In this document: piece after piece, positions 24,659 through 34,115 of the stretch
Layout of the letters: each line of letters opens with the position of its first letter
How positions within the stretch are numbered: the stretch's first letter is position 1
From: Pseudoalteromonas sp. MSK9-3
GTDB taxonomy: Bacteria; Pseudomonadota; Gammaproteobacteria; Enterobacterales; Alteromonadaceae
DNA length: 64,000 bases
Direction of reading: 5' to 3'
Assembly (NCBI RefSeq): GCF_003590335.1
Contig: NZ_MIET01000055.1
Coordinates: forward strand, 31,354-95,353
Made by a program: the position numbers and the translations under genes
The notes under the pieces: generated by a model
Told to the model about the DNA's origin: nothing
Seen by the model: the letters and a program-made list of their open reading frames with translations, nothing else
Databases searched by the model: none

Positions 24659-26746
24659 ATGGCAGATTTATCGAAATACAGAAACATTGGTATTTTCGCG
24701 CACGTTGATGCGGGTAAAACTACTACCACTGAGCGTATCCTAAAGCTAACTGGTCAAATCCACAAAACTGGTGAAGTTCACGATGGCGAATCAACAACTG
24801 ACTTCATGGAACAGGAAGCTGAGCGTGGTATTACTATCCAGTCAGCTGCAGTAAGCTGTTTCTGGAAAGATCACCGTTTTAACGTTATCGATACTCCTGG
24901 ACACGTTGACTTCACAGTTGAAGTTTACCGTTCATTAAAAGTACTTGACGGTGGTATCGGTGTATTCTGTGGTTCTGGTGGTGTTGAGCCACAATCAGAA
25001 ACAAACTGGCGTTACGCGAACGAGTCAGAAGTTGCTCGTTGTATCTTCGTAAACAAGTTAGACCGTATGGGTGCTGACTTCTACCGCGTAGTAGACCAAG
25101 TAACTAACGTACTAGCAGCTAACCCACTTGTAATGACGTTACCAATTGGTATCGAAGACGAGTTCGTTGGTGTTGTTGACGTACTTACTAAGAAAGCATA
25201 CGTTTGGGATGACACTGGTCTTCCTGAAAACTATGAAGTATTAGACGTTCCAGCTGACATGGTAGACAAAGTTGAAGAATACCATGAGATGCTAATCGAA
25301 ACTGCTGTTGAGCAAGACGATGATCTACTAGAAGCGTACATGGAAGGTGAAGTACCTTCTATTGAACAAATCAAAGCGTGTATCCGTAAAGGTACTCGTG
25401 ATCTTGCGTTCTTCCCAACTTACTGTGGTTCAGCGTTCAAAAACAAAGGTGTTCAACTAGTACTTGACGCTGTTGTTGATTACCTACCAGCACCGACAGA
25501 AGTAGACCCGCAACCACTTACAGACAAAGACACTGGTGAGCCTACTGGTGAAGTTGCAACTGTATCAGTTGACGAGCCACTACGTGCACTTGCGTTTAAG
25601 ATCATGGATGACCGTTTCGGTGCCTTGACCTTTATCCGTATTTACTCTGGTGTGCTTAACAAGGGTGACACTGTACTTAACTCTGCTACAGGTAAAACTG
25701 AGCGTGTTGGCCGTATGGTTGAGATGCAAGCAGATGACCGTAATGAATTAACATCAGCGCAAGCGGGTGACATCATTGCTGTTGTAGGTATGAAGAACGT
25801 TCAAACTGGTCACACTTTATGTGCACCTAAGCATGAATGTACACTTGAGCCAATGATTTTCCCTGAACCAGTAATCTCAATTGCGGTACAGCCTAAAGAT
25901 AAAGGCGGTAACGAGAAAATGGGTGTTGCTATCGGTAAAATGGTTGCAGAAGATCCATCTTTCCAAGTTGAAACTGATGAAGATTCAGGTGAAACTATCC
26001 TTAAAGGTATGGGTGAATTACACCTAGACATTAAGGTAGATATCCTTAAGCGTACTTACGGTGTAGACCTTATCGTTGGTCAGCCTCAGGTAGCATACCG
26101 TGAAACTATCACTAAAGAAATTGAAGATAGCTACACGCACAAGAAGCAATCAGGTGGTTCTGGTCAGTTCGGTAAGATCGATTACCGCATCAAGCCAGGC
26201 GAGCAGAACTCAGGTTTCACGTTCTCTTCATCTGTTGTTGGTGGTAACGTACCTAAAGAATTCTGGCCTGCAGTTGAGAAAGGCTTTAAGTCAATGATGG
26301 ACGAAGGTGTTCTAGCTGGTTTCCCAGTATTAGACGTTGAAGTTCAGTTATTTGACGGTGGATTCCACGCAGTTGATTCATCAGCAATCGCTTTTGAAAT
26401 CGCAGCAAAAGGTGCTTTCCGTCAGTCTATCCCTAAAGCGGGTGCACAACTTCTTGAGCCTATCATGAAAGTTGACGTGTTCACGCCAGAAGACAACGTA
26501 GGTGACGTAATCGGTGACCTTAACCGTCGTCGTGGTATGATCAAAGACCAAGAAGCTGGCCTTACTGGTGTTCGCATCAAGGGTGATGTTCCACTTTCTG
26601 AGATGTTTGGTTACATCGGTCACTTACGTACTATTACGTCTGGCCGTGGTCAATTCTCAATGGAATTCTCACACTATGCAGCATGTCCTCAGAACGTAGC
26701 TGAGACAGTAATTGCAGCAGAGAAAGAGAAAAAAGCAGCTAAGTAA
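24659..26746 (+). CDS. fusB: Elongation factor G 2
   Basis: This 695-residue translational GTPase drives ribosomal translocation or recycling. It has the P-loop AHVDAGKTTT, the switch region ERGITIQS, G3 DTPGHVD, G4 NKLD and domains II-V of EF-G. The opening ADLSKYRNIGIFAHVD and FMEQEAERG are typical of the second EF-G copy found outside the str operon in Shewanella and Vibrio relatives. Here it is indeed not flanked by rpsL, rpsG or tuf. Codon use is strongly biased (GGT, CGT, AAC, TTC, CTA/CTT), unlike neighbouring genes, so it is probably highly expressed. The second-copy assignment is by resemblance. Confidence 0.95.
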   Translation: MADLSKYRNIGIFAHVDAGKTTTTERILKLTGQIHKTGEVHDGESTTDFMEQEAERGITIQSAAVSCFWKDHRFNVIDTPGHVDFTVEVYRSLKVLDGGIGVFCGSGGVEPQSETNWRYANESEVARCIFVNKLDRMGADFYRVVDQVTNVLAANPLVMTLPIGIEDEFVGVVDVLTKKAYVWDDTGLPENYEVLDVPADMVDKVEEYHEMLIETAVEQDDDLLEAYMEGEVPSIEQIKACIRKGTRDLAFFPTYCGSAFKNKGVQLVLDAVVDYLPAPTEVDPQPLTDKDTGEPTGEVATVSVDEPLRALAFKIMDDRFGALTFIRIYSGVLNKGDTVLNSATGKTERVGRMVEMQADDRNELTSAQAGDIIAVVGMKNVQTGHTLCAPKHECTLEPMIFPEPVISIAVQPKDKGGNEKMGVAIGKMVAEDPSFQVETDEDSGETILKGMGELHLDIKVDILKRTYGVDLIVGQPQVAYRETITKEIEDSYTHKKQSGGSGQFGKIDYRIKPGEQNSGFTFSSSVVGGNVPKEFWPAVEKGFKSMMDEGVLAGFPVLDVEVQLFDGGFHAVDSSAIAFEIAAKGAFRQSIPKAGAQLLEPIMKVDVFTPEDNVGDVIGDLNRRRGMIKDQEAGLTGVRIKGDVPLSEMFGYIGHLRTITSGRGQFSMEFSHYAACPQNVAETVIAAEKEKKAAK

Positions 26747-26769
26747 TTAGTTCTTTTTTATTAAATACG

Positions 26770-26804
26770 AAAAACCGCTTATTTTATATAAGCGGTTTTT
26801 TTTT
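26770..26804 (+). terminator. Intrinsic terminator after EF-G2
   Basis: The stem AAAACCGCTTA/TAAGCGGTTTT with a short loop is followed by a T run of eight or more bases. Confidence 0.93.
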
Positions 26805-26929
26805 GTCTTGAAAAAATCACAATAAAAGCTTAAAGGTTTCTTGATTTAGGAACATGATACTCTTATCATTGCACTCCTGACAAAATGTTTGTTTTTGTTA
26901 TGGGTACTTAAGTAAGAATGGAGGCTTTT

Positions 26930-27325
26930 ATGAAAACAATCGATTTAACTGTGAACTGGATGTTCTACAGTACACTATTACTAGTATGCATCATTATTTA
27001 TGGTGTATCACAAACATCCCCTTTGTTGTCGAATATATTGACGATTTCATCTTATCTGTTATTGGCAGGTGTATTGGTATCATTGAGCTTAGCAGTGATC
27101 AATCGTCGATACGTGCATCTTGATAAAGCGGGTGTTAGTTACTCAACAGGTTTAAATACTCAGTATATCCCAAGTGATGCGATTGTTGATATCCAACTGC
27201 TGCAGATTGGCTTCATAAAAGTGCTAGAAGTACAATTGAGTGACCAGACCAAAACCCGCTTTTATAGTTGGAAGATGTCGAATGAAGAGCTGCAAAGAAC
27301 AAAAAAAATAATTAGTGAGCAATAA
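26930..27325 (+). CDS. Small membrane protein of unknown function (PH-like C-terminus possible)
   Basis: This 131-residue protein has two hydrophobic segments (about 10-30 and 38-60) and a C-terminal cytoplasmic part of short beta strands (VHLDKAGVSYSTG, IVDIQLLQIGFIKVLEVQL), a pattern seen in bacterial PH-like membrane proteins. ATG 26930 is preferred because GGAGG lies 5 bp upstream; an in-frame ATG at 26918 overlaps that ribosome site. It stands alone and converges on hemB, sharing a bidirectional terminator. No family was recognised with confidence. Confidence 0.75.
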   Translation: MKTIDLTVNWMFYSTLLLVCIIIYGVSQTSPLLSNILTISSYLLLAGVLVSLSLAVINRRYVHLDKAGVSYSTGLNTQYIPSDAIVDIQLLQIGFIKVLEVQLSDQTKTRFYSWKMSNEELQRTKKIISEQ

Positions 27326-27341
27326 GTCCTTTCATAAAGCA

Positions 27342-27373
27342 TAAAAAAAAGCGCCTCAAAAGGCGCTTTTTTT
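27342..27373. terminator. Bidirectional intrinsic terminator
   Basis: The stem AAAAAAGCGCCT/AGGCGCTTTTTTT with a 4-base loop has A and T runs on both sides. It serves the small membrane protein gene on the plus strand and hemB on the minus strand. Confidence 0.93.
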
Positions 27374-27390
27374 ATGTTTTTATAGCGGTA

Positions 27391-28401
27391 TTACTTTTGC
27401 TGTAGCCACTGAGCAGCTTGCTTAGCGAAATATGTTAGGATCCCATCAGCACCGGCACGTTTGAATGCCAACAAAGATTCTATGATGGTAGGTTGCTCAG
27501 CTAACCAACCATTGTCAATTGCAGCACGATGCATCGCGTATTCTCCACTGACCTGATAAGCAAACGTCGGCACACCAAATTCAGTTTTAACGCGTTTTAC
27601 AATATCTAAATATGGCATACCGGGTTTAACCATGACCATGTCGGCACCCTCTTGAAGGTCGAGTGCAACTTCTCGAATTGCCTCATCTGAATTTGCTGGG
27701 TCCATTTGATAGGTTTTTTTATCAGCCCCCTTAAGATTCCCTGCAGAACCAACTGCATCTCTAAATGGTCCGTAATAGCTTGATGCGTATTTGGCTGAAT
27801 ACGCCATGATACGGGTATGCACATGCCCTTGTTGCTCTAGACCATCTCGAATGGCAGCGATACGGCCATCCATCATATCGGAAGGGGCTACAATGTCGGC
27901 ACCTGCTTCGGCGTGAGAAAGCGCTTGCTGTACTAAAATTTCAGTGGTGACATCATTGACCACATAGCCATTATCATCAATGATCCCATCTTGACCATGG
28001 GTTGTGAAGGGGTCAAGTGCCACATCGGTGATCACACCCAGCTCGGGAAAAGCTTCTTTTAGTGCCCGTGTTGTGCGTTGAGCAAGGCCTTCAGTATTGT
28101 AGGCTTCTTCGGCGTGCAATGATTTTTTTTCAGCAGGAGTAACTGGAAAAATAGCTATTGCTGGGATCCCTAGTGCGACAAGCTCTTTGGCTTCTTCTAA
28201 CAGTAGATCGATAGACAGGCGTTCAATACCGGGCATAGACTCTATGGCTTCACGGCGGTTTTTTCCTTCCAGTACAAAGACAGGATAGATTAGATCATTA
28301 ACAGATAGTTGATTTTCGCTCATAAGACGGCGAGAGAAGTCATCTCGGCGCATACGGCGCATGCGAGTATATGGGAAAAGGTCTAGTCCAGATTGAGCCA
28401 C
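27391..28401 (-). CDS. hemB: Porphobilinogen synthase (delta-aminolevulinate dehydratase)
   Basis: This 336-residue enzyme condenses two 5-aminolevulinate molecules to porphobilinogen in haem synthesis. The Schiff-base lysines are Lys204 (YSAKYASS) and Lys259 (MVKPGMP). At the metal site the zinc-type cysteines are absent: DVALDPFTTHGQDG shows Ala and Asp in their places, as in the magnesium-dependent Pseudomonas type. The GTG start has AGGAG 6 bp upstream. It follows the diguanylate cyclase gene by 9 bp, at the end of the tat-tatD-cyclase-hemB series. Confidence 0.97.
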   Translation of the reverse strand: MAQSGLDLFPYTRMRRMRRDDFSRRLMSENQLSVNDLIYPVFVLEGKNRREAIESMPGIERLSIDLLLEEAKELVALGIPAIAIFPVTPAEKKSLHAEEAYNTEGLAQRTTRALKEAFPELGVITDVALDPFTTHGQDGIIDDNGYVVNDVTTEILVQQALSHAEAGADIVAPSDMMDGRIAAIRDGLEQQGHVHTRIMAYSAKYASSYYGPFRDAVGSAGNLKGADKKTYQMDPANSDEAIREVALDLQEGADMVMVKPGMPYLDIVKRVKTEFGVPTFAYQVSGEYAMHRAAIDNGWLAEQPTIIESLLAFKRAGADGILTYFAKQAAQWLQQK

Positions 28402-28410
28402 GGTGGTCTC

Positions 28411-30255
28411 CTAAGAATGTTCATAAACAACGACGCGATTACGCCCTTGCTGTTTTGCTTGATACAGTGCTTTATCGGCAAAGTCGGTAAATAGTGTCGG
28501 GTTTTTGCTATTTCTGGCAATGGCGCTATGAATACCGGCGCTGATTGTCATAGTCAGGGTATGTTCGCCGACGGTGAGCTGGAATTTCTCTAAATCAGAA
28601 CGAATAAGTTGAGCCAGTTCAATAGCGCCTTCCGCGTTAGTATTTGGTAAAAGTAACACGAACTCTTCACCGCCATAACGAAACACTTCATCATGGGGGC
28701 GCTTTAGGTGCTGTTGAATTTGTTCTGCCACGGCACAGATTGCTTGGTCGCCAACGAGGTGACCATAGGTGTCATTAATTCTTTTAAAGTGGTCAATATC
28801 TAACATAACCACACTCAAAATCGTCTGCTCTCGACGTGAACGCCTCACCTCCATCATGACTCGTTTATCAAAGTAACGGCGGTTTTTGACTTTTGTTAGT
28901 GCATCTTCCATATTGAGTTTTTCAAGCGCACGGTTCTTTTCTTCTAATTCACGTAATGTAACTTGTAACTCAAATGTGCGTTCATCAATACTGGACTCTA
29001 AGTCCTCTTGCGCTTGTTCTTGTAGGTGTAAGCGTTCTTTTAACAGCGCATCAGCCGCTTTACTTTGAGCAAGCTTAGCTTGTTGAGCTTGAATTTTACT
29101 GTCACGTTCGCTGACGTACTTTCTCATCAGGGAGTAGGTCAAAACGATACTCGTGAGCAGATAGCATAAGTACGTGATAGGTCTATCTAATAAAGCACCT
29201 GAAAGCAGACCTAGCTCAAAACACAGTTGATAAGCAATCGCAATCACTAAGGCACTGAAGAGGCTCACATGTGCATAACGCAGTGTCGCGCCTTGACGGT
29301 ATCTGATCAGGGCAACTATCCAATACCCTAATGCCAATATAAGGCTAAAAATATAAGCACTAAGTAGTGCCACTTCGATTGGCATAAACAGCAGTGATAA
29401 TGCTAATAATGTGGCAATGCTCCAAAGCCACTTCAATGGCTTTTGATAGGATGTTAGCTGCGTGCTGTTGAGTAAAGTTTGACTAATAAAAGAGGTGAAG
29501 AGTAAGCAGCTATAGAGTACTAAAATAGGTTGTGCATATTGCTGAAGCCACTGCCAATTACCATAAATATACCGATAGCTAAACCCATAAAGGTGTACAT
29601 TGAGCAACCAAATAATAGTGATGATAAAGCCGGCCGATAGGAAGTACTTCTTCCGGGTGAAGGAATAGACGGTAAAGTTACTGAGCGCCATGGCAAGCAT
29701 AAAGCCCGCTAATATACCGTATATAAGATTAAACTTACTTTTATATTTCAGATACTCAATGGGGTGCCACAGGCTTAACGGTATATTTAATGCGCCATGG
29801 TGCTGAATTTGCAAATAGATCACACCGCTACTTTGTGCTGGTAAATCAACAGGGACCAGCTGTGCTTCATGTTTAATAGGACGCTGCATCAGCGGGAGGG
29901 AATCTCCCAAATCAAGCGTGAGTAATGAGCGGTTGTGTAATTGAATAAAGGCACTGATCTTATCGAGTAAGTTGTTATCGATACTAAGTAAAAGCGGAAG
30001 CTCGATTTGACTGGGGTTATTAAGTGAAATTTTCAGCCAAACGTAATCGGTAATGGGTCCTAAATTAAGAACCCCACTGGTATTATTCTTCCAGTTAGGT
30101 GATGACGCGAGTAACTGTTCGACGTTTTGACTGTTATTGACCACGTATTTAAAAGGCAGCTCTGACTGTTTTTTAAAATCACCTTGTAGCTCTAAGGCAA
30201 TGAGAGGTGAGATAAACAGGCACAAGTATAAAGTAAGTAGCCGTAGCAATATCAT
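28411..30255 (-). CDS. 7TMR-DISM membrane diguanylate cyclase
   Basis: This 614-residue sensor cyclase makes cyclic di-GMP. After a signal-like N-terminus comes a periplasmic DISMED2-type beta domain (about 20-165), seven membrane helices (about 175-385), a coiled coil (about 390-445) and a GGDEF domain with an intact active motif RYGGEEF. RPHD five residues upstream of GGEEF is a proper inhibitory I-site. There is no EAL domain. Its ATG overlaps the tatD stop by 4 bp and hemB follows 9 bp later, so it is embedded in a housekeeping operon. The ligand sensed may be a carbohydrate or small molecule. Confidence 0.92.
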   Translation of the reverse strand: MILLRLLTLYLCLFISPLIALELQGDFKKQSELPFKYVVNNSQNVEQLLASSPNWKNNTSGVLNLGPITDYVWLKISLNNPSQIELPLLLSIDNNLLDKISAFIQLHNRSLLTLDLGDSLPLMQRPIKHEAQLVPVDLPAQSSGVIYLQIQHHGALNIPLSLWHPIEYLKYKSKFNLIYGILAGFMLAMALSNFTVYSFTRKKYFLSAGFIITIIWLLNVHLYGFSYRYIYGNWQWLQQYAQPILVLYSCLLFTSFISQTLLNSTQLTSYQKPLKWLWSIATLLALSLLFMPIEVALLSAYIFSLILALGYWIVALIRYRQGATLRYAHVSLFSALVIAIAYQLCFELGLLSGALLDRPITYLCYLLTSIVLTYSLMRKYVSERDSKIQAQQAKLAQSKAADALLKERLHLQEQAQEDLESSIDERTFELQVTLRELEEKNRALEKLNMEDALTKVKNRRYFDKRVMMEVRRSRREQTILSVVMLDIDHFKRINDTYGHLVGDQAICAVAEQIQQHLKRPHDEVFRYGGEEFVLLLPNTNAEGAIELAQLIRSDLEKFQLTVGEHTLTMTISAGIHSAIARNSKNPTLFTDFADKALYQAKQQGRNRVVVYEHS

Positions 30256-31040
30256 CTATCTTTTCCAGCTAGAAATAAGCGGTTAAAGTTTTCTACACTG
30301 ATGTTAGCGATATGTTCAATTGTTTGACCGCGTAATTTTGCGACAGTGTTGGCTACTTCATGAATAAACATAGGTTCGTTACGACGAGACTTAGGTTTTG
30401 GAGATAAGCTACGAGGCAACAAGTAGGGTGCATCTGTTTCTAGGAGCAGCTTATCATCAGGGATAAGTGGTACTAAAGATTGTAATTCAGCACCGCGACG
30501 TTCATCACATACCCATCCGGTAATGCCAATATATAAGCCATAATCGAGGTAGAACTCCAGTGCTTCTCGATTGCCAGTGAAGCAATGTAAAACGCCCTTC
30601 ACTGAGGTGTTTTTTAAGTGTGCTTTCATGGCTGAGAATGCATCACGTTCATGCAGATAGACGGGCATTTTGGTTATCTTGGCAAGTGCGAGATGTTGTT
30701 CAAATACACTTTGCTGTATAGCTCTAGGCGAAAAATCTCTATTGAAATCAAGCCCACACTCTCCAATGGCAATAACCTCCTTTTGCGTTAAGAGCTGTTG
30801 GATTTGGGGAATAAAGTCATCAGTTGCTTCTTTAGCATCATGTGGATGAACCCCAGCAGTACTGACAACGTTAAACTCTTGGGCAAGTGCTAAGCTGGCT
30901 TGGGAATCACTCACATTGCTGCCAATGAGAAGCATGTTTGAAACGCCAGCTTCTTTTGCTCTAGCAACAATATCGCTGCGCTTATCATCATACTGTGAAT
31001 TGGTTAAGTTAACCCCAGCGTCAATAAAGTTGTGGGCCAT
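30252..31040 (-). CDS. tatD: TatD-family metal-dependent deoxyribonuclease
   Basis: This 262-residue TIM-barrel hydrolase is a 3'-5' exonuclease type enzyme linked to DNA repair or quality control. The N-terminal FIDAGVNLTNSQYDD matches E. coli TatD itself, which lacks the HxH of YcfH/YjjV. Later metal-site blocks are visible: AIGECGLDFNRD, PVYLHERDAF, GVLHCFTG and LLLETDAPYL. It follows tatC after 75 bp and overlaps the cyclase gene by 4 bp. Confidence 0.95.
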   Translation of the reverse strand: MAHNFIDAGVNLTNSQYDDKRSDIVARAKEAGVSNMLLIGSNVSDSQASLALAQEFNVVSTAGVHPHDAKEATDDFIPQIQQLLTQKEVIAIGECGLDFNRDFSPRAIQQSVFEQHLALAKITKMPVYLHERDAFSAMKAHLKNTSVKGVLHCFTGNREALEFYLDYGLYIGITGWVCDERRGAELQSLVPLIPDDKLLLETDAPYLLPRSLSPKPKSRRNEPMFIHEVANTVAKLRGQTIEHIANISVENFNRLFLAGKDR

Positions 31041-31115
31041 TAGATAGCTCGTTTTACTTCACACTGCGATATGCAGCGAGCGTTAAAGATAAAGTGTTTT
31101 GTGCTATGCCTTTGT

Positions 31116-31859
31116 TCATTGCTCATGTTCCACTGTGTCTGCTTTCTTTGAATAGAAGATAGCCAGCACCAACCCCAACTCAAATAAGAGCAGCATCGGT
31201 AATGCTAGCAAGGTTTGCGAAAGTACATCGGGTGGCGTTAAAAACATAGCAATAACAAACGCACCAACCACAATATAAGGACGTTTTTCCTTTAGGCTTT
31301 TAATATCTGTAGCCCCACTCCAACACAAAACCATAATAGCGACAGGGATTTCGAAAGCAACGCCAAAAGCAAAAAACAATTTAAGGGCAAATGCGAGGTA
31401 GCTACTAATGTCAGGGGAGAGGGTCATCATTTCAGGCCCTACGCTTGTGAAAAAGCCGAGAATGATAGGTAAAACCACAAAGTAACAAAATGAAATACCT
31501 GCATAAAATAATAATATACTAGAACACAGGATGGGGATAAGCATACGCTTTTCATGCTTATAGAGGCCAGGTGCGATAAAGCTCCACACCTGATGTAAAA
31601 TCATAGGCACTGCTGAAAATAAGGCGACGAACAACGTCAGTTTAAAGGGGGCGAAAAAAGGTGCGGTTACATCCGTGGCTATCATCGTGCTATTGGCAGG
31701 AAGGTTCGCAACTAAAGGAGCTGCAACAAATGCATAAATATCATTGGCAAAATAGACCAAGGCGATAAATATTACCAAAATGCTTAATATCGCTTTCATC
31801 AAACGATTGCGCAGCTCAATTAAGTGACCGATGAAGCCGCTTTGTTGCGTATCTGACAT
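31116..31859 (-). CDS. tatC: Sec-independent protein translocase TatC
   Basis: This 247-residue protein with six membrane helices is the receptor for twin-arginine signal peptides. It has the conserved N-terminal HLIELRNRLMK segment, which contacts the RR motif, and the loop FIAPGLYKHEKRM. It is the third gene of tatABC, 32 bp after tatB. The order and strand match the usual ubiEJB-tatABC arrangement. Confidence 0.97.
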   Translation of the reverse strand: MSDTQQSGFIGHLIELRNRLMKAILSILVIFIALVYFANDIYAFVAAPLVANLPANSTMIATDVTAPFFAPFKLTLFVALFSAVPMILHQVWSFIAPGLYKHEKRMLIPILCSSILLFYAGISFCYFVVLPIILGFFTSVGPEMMTLSPDISSYLAFALKLFFAFGVAFEIPVAIMVLCWSGATDIKSLKEKRPYIVVGAFVIAMFLTPPDVLSQTLLALPMLLLFELGLVLAIFYSKKADTVEHEQ

Positions 31860-31891
31860 AGTGTACTCATTACTCTAATTGGTCACAGAGG

Positions 31892-32203
31892 TTACTCTTT
31901 ACCTGACTGCTTAGTATTATTCTTATAGCTATGCTGTACAGATTCAGCTGCTTTTTGAAGTTCCTCGACAGACTGCTTTACCGTTGATGATAAGTCTGCC
32001 ATGTTTTGCTCTTCCGCTTTTTTTAAGTTGCTGTGGAGTTCATGAACACGCAACTCTTCATTTACTTCCGCTTTTACTGAGTTAGCCATGGATTTGATGG
32101 TTTTAATCCATCGACTAACTGTTCTGATCGCGACAGGTAAACGCTCTGGGCCAAGTACAATCAAACCGACGATTAACACAACGGCTAATTCCCACATTCC
32201 CAT
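31892..32203 (-). CDS. tatB: Sec-independent protein translocase TatB
   Basis: This 103-residue protein forms the receptor complex with TatC. It has one N-terminal helix (about 3-20) with the conserved GPERLP hinge, then an amphipathic helix and a charged tail. The tail is shorter than in E. coli TatB (171 residues), but short TatB is common. GPERLP distinguishes it from TatA, which has FGTKKL here. Confidence 0.95.
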   Translation of the reverse strand: MGMWELAVVLIVGLIVLGPERLPVAIRTVSRWIKTIKSMANSVKAEVNEELRVHELHSNLKKAEEQNMADLSSTVKQSVEELQKAAESVQHSYKNNTKQSGKE

Positions 32204-32208
32204 GACGG

Positions 32209-32436
32209 TTAAACCTTATCCTTTTGCTTCTCAGCTGCTTCTTGCTGTTGTTGTGTGGTTTGGTCTTTTAACTGCTCGGGTGCTTTGTTGTCTTCATCAG
32301 AGACTGCTTTTTTAAACCCTTTTACAGCATTACCTAAATCACCACCAATACCGCGTAGCTTTTTTGTGCCAAATAACAAAACTATGATGGCTAAAACAAT
32401 TAATAGTTGCCAAATACTTATCCCGCCGAAACCCAT
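32209..32436 (-). CDS. tatA: Sec-independent protein translocase TatA
   Basis: This 75-residue pore-forming subunit has one N-terminal membrane helix, the hinge LFGTKKLRGIGGDLG, an amphipathic helix with FKKAV and an acidic/glutamine-rich tail. It is first in tatABC, 5 bp before tatB and about 63 bp after ubiB. Confidence 0.95.
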   Translation of the reverse strand: MGFGGISIWQLLIVLAIIVLLFGTKKLRGIGGDLGNAVKGFKKAVSDEDNKAPEQLKDQTTQQQQEAAEKQKDKV

Positions 32437-32499
32437 ATTTACTCCGTTGATAATGAACTGTAGTTGTTAAAAATGATTATACGCTGAGTGTATAAAATA

Positions 32500-34104
32500 T
32501 CATCCTGTTTTACGCCATGCGGCGATAAATAACCCTGTTGATACCAGCATTGTTAAGCTGGCCGCCATTGCATCATTTGCTAAGTACAACAAACAACTGG
32601 TGATTGTTGTACTGCATGCCAACATGCCTAAGAGCATCTGCTTTGTATTTGACTTAGGGGCTGGTGCTGTGACTTTACGATTACTTTGCTTCAGTGTTTG
32701 GTAAAGTAAATCAGGTAGCTCTGGCATTTTCTCTGCCCAGAATGGCAAGTTTGCATACACTTGCTTAAGCACTGACCAAGGGCCAACTTGTTCTTTAACC
32801 CATTGCTCTAAAAAGGGTTTTGCGGTTTGCCATAAATCAAGCTGTGGATAGAGCTGCCGACCTAACCCTTCTACATACAGCAAGGTCTTTTGAAGTAAAA
32901 CCAGCTGAGGTTGCACTTCCATATTAAAGCGTCTTGCGGTGTTAAATAGGTTTACTAATACATGACCAAAAGAGATCTCAGCGAGCGGCTTATTAAAAAT
33001 AGGCTCGCAAACAGTTCGAATCGCAAATTCAAATTCTTCAACACATGTATCAGCGGGCACCCAGCCTGAATCAACATGAAGCTGTGCGACTTGTCGGTAA
33101 TCACGATTAAAAAAGGCAATAAAGTTTTCAGCTAAATAACGCTTATCTTCTTTATTTAAAGTACCCACGATCCCGCAGTCAATGCCGATGTACTTGGGGT
33201 TATGGGGGGTGTGAGGTGAGACAAAAATATTACCTGGATGCATATCAGCATGAAAAAAGCTGTCGCGAAAAACCTGAGTGAAAAATACTTCAACACCACG
33301 CTCAGCTAAGAGCTTCATGTTGGTTCCTTGGGCCAATAGTGCATCAGTGTCTGACACTGGGATCCCGTAGATACGCTCCATGACAAGCACATTTTTACGA
33401 GAGTAGTCACTGTATATTTCAGGAATATACAAGGAATCTGAGTCAATAAAATTACGCCTGAGCTGCAAGGCATTAGCACCTTCACGTAGTAAATCGAGTT
33501 CATCTAATAATGTTTTTTTATACTCTTTAACTACTTCTATAGGGCGTAAGCGTCTACTTTGGCTCTCTATTTTTACCAATATACTGGCAAACCTTGCCAT
33601 CAGCGCAAGGTCAGCTTCAATTTGTTGGGCGATGTTAGGCCGTATAACTTTTATCACCACCTCTTTACTGTCAGTCTCTGTATGTAGACGTGCTGTATGT
33701 ACTTGTGCAATAGATGCTGAGGCCAAAGGGGTTTGATCGAACTCGCTAAAGAGCTCACTAATATCATTGATTTGTAGGGCCTGCTCTATGAGTTGTTGTG
33801 CTTGTTTGCCACAAAATGGTTGTACTTTATCTTGTAGTTGTGCGAGCTCTAGTGCGATATCGTGGGGTAATAAATCACGGCGTGTTGATAACATTTGCCC
33901 GAACTTTATCCACACTGGGCCCAAAGTTTGTAAGGCAAGTCTTAGCCGCAGACCAAGAGGTTTGTCTTTGTGTTGATTCTTTAGCCAGAAAAGGCTTTTT
34001 CTTGCCAGTTTGCCATACCAAGGTTGTTTTTTATCTGGGATCAGGTCGTCTAATCCATAATGCAGCAAAGTACGAGTGATTTGATATAAACGCGCAACAG
34101 CCAA
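32500..34104 (-). CDS. ubiB: Ubiquinone biosynthesis regulatory ATPase/kinase-like UbiB
   Basis: This 534-residue ADCK/ABC1-family protein is needed for coenzyme Q production, acting as an ATPase that helps extract lipid intermediates. It shows the KxGQ motif (WIKFGQMLSTRRDLLP), the alanine-rich A-loop replacement (LASASIAQVH), the catalytic-type HADMHPGNIF and DCGIVG, and a C-terminal hydrophobic segment. It lies 11 bp after ubiJ and before tatA. Confidence 0.96.
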   Translation of the reverse strand: MAVARLYQITRTLLHYGLDDLIPDKKQPWYGKLARKSLFWLKNQHKDKPLGLRLRLALQTLGPVWIKFGQMLSTRRDLLPHDIALELAQLQDKVQPFCGKQAQQLIEQALQINDISELFSEFDQTPLASASIAQVHTARLHTETDSKEVVIKVIRPNIAQQIEADLALMARFASILVKIESQSRRLRPIEVVKEYKKTLLDELDLLREGANALQLRRNFIDSDSLYIPEIYSDYSRKNVLVMERIYGIPVSDTDALLAQGTNMKLLAERGVEVFFTQVFRDSFFHADMHPGNIFVSPHTPHNPKYIGIDCGIVGTLNKEDKRYLAENFIAFFNRDYRQVAQLHVDSGWVPADTCVEEFEFAIRTVCEPIFNKPLAEISFGHVLVNLFNTARRFNMEVQPQLVLLQKTLLYVEGLGRQLYPQLDLWQTAKPFLEQWVKEQVGPWSVLKQVYANLPFWAEKMPELPDLLYQTLKQSNRKVTAPAPKSNTKQMLLGMLACSTTITSCLLYLANDAMAASLTMLVSTGLFIAAWRKTG

Positions 34105-34115
34105 CGTCGAATTCC

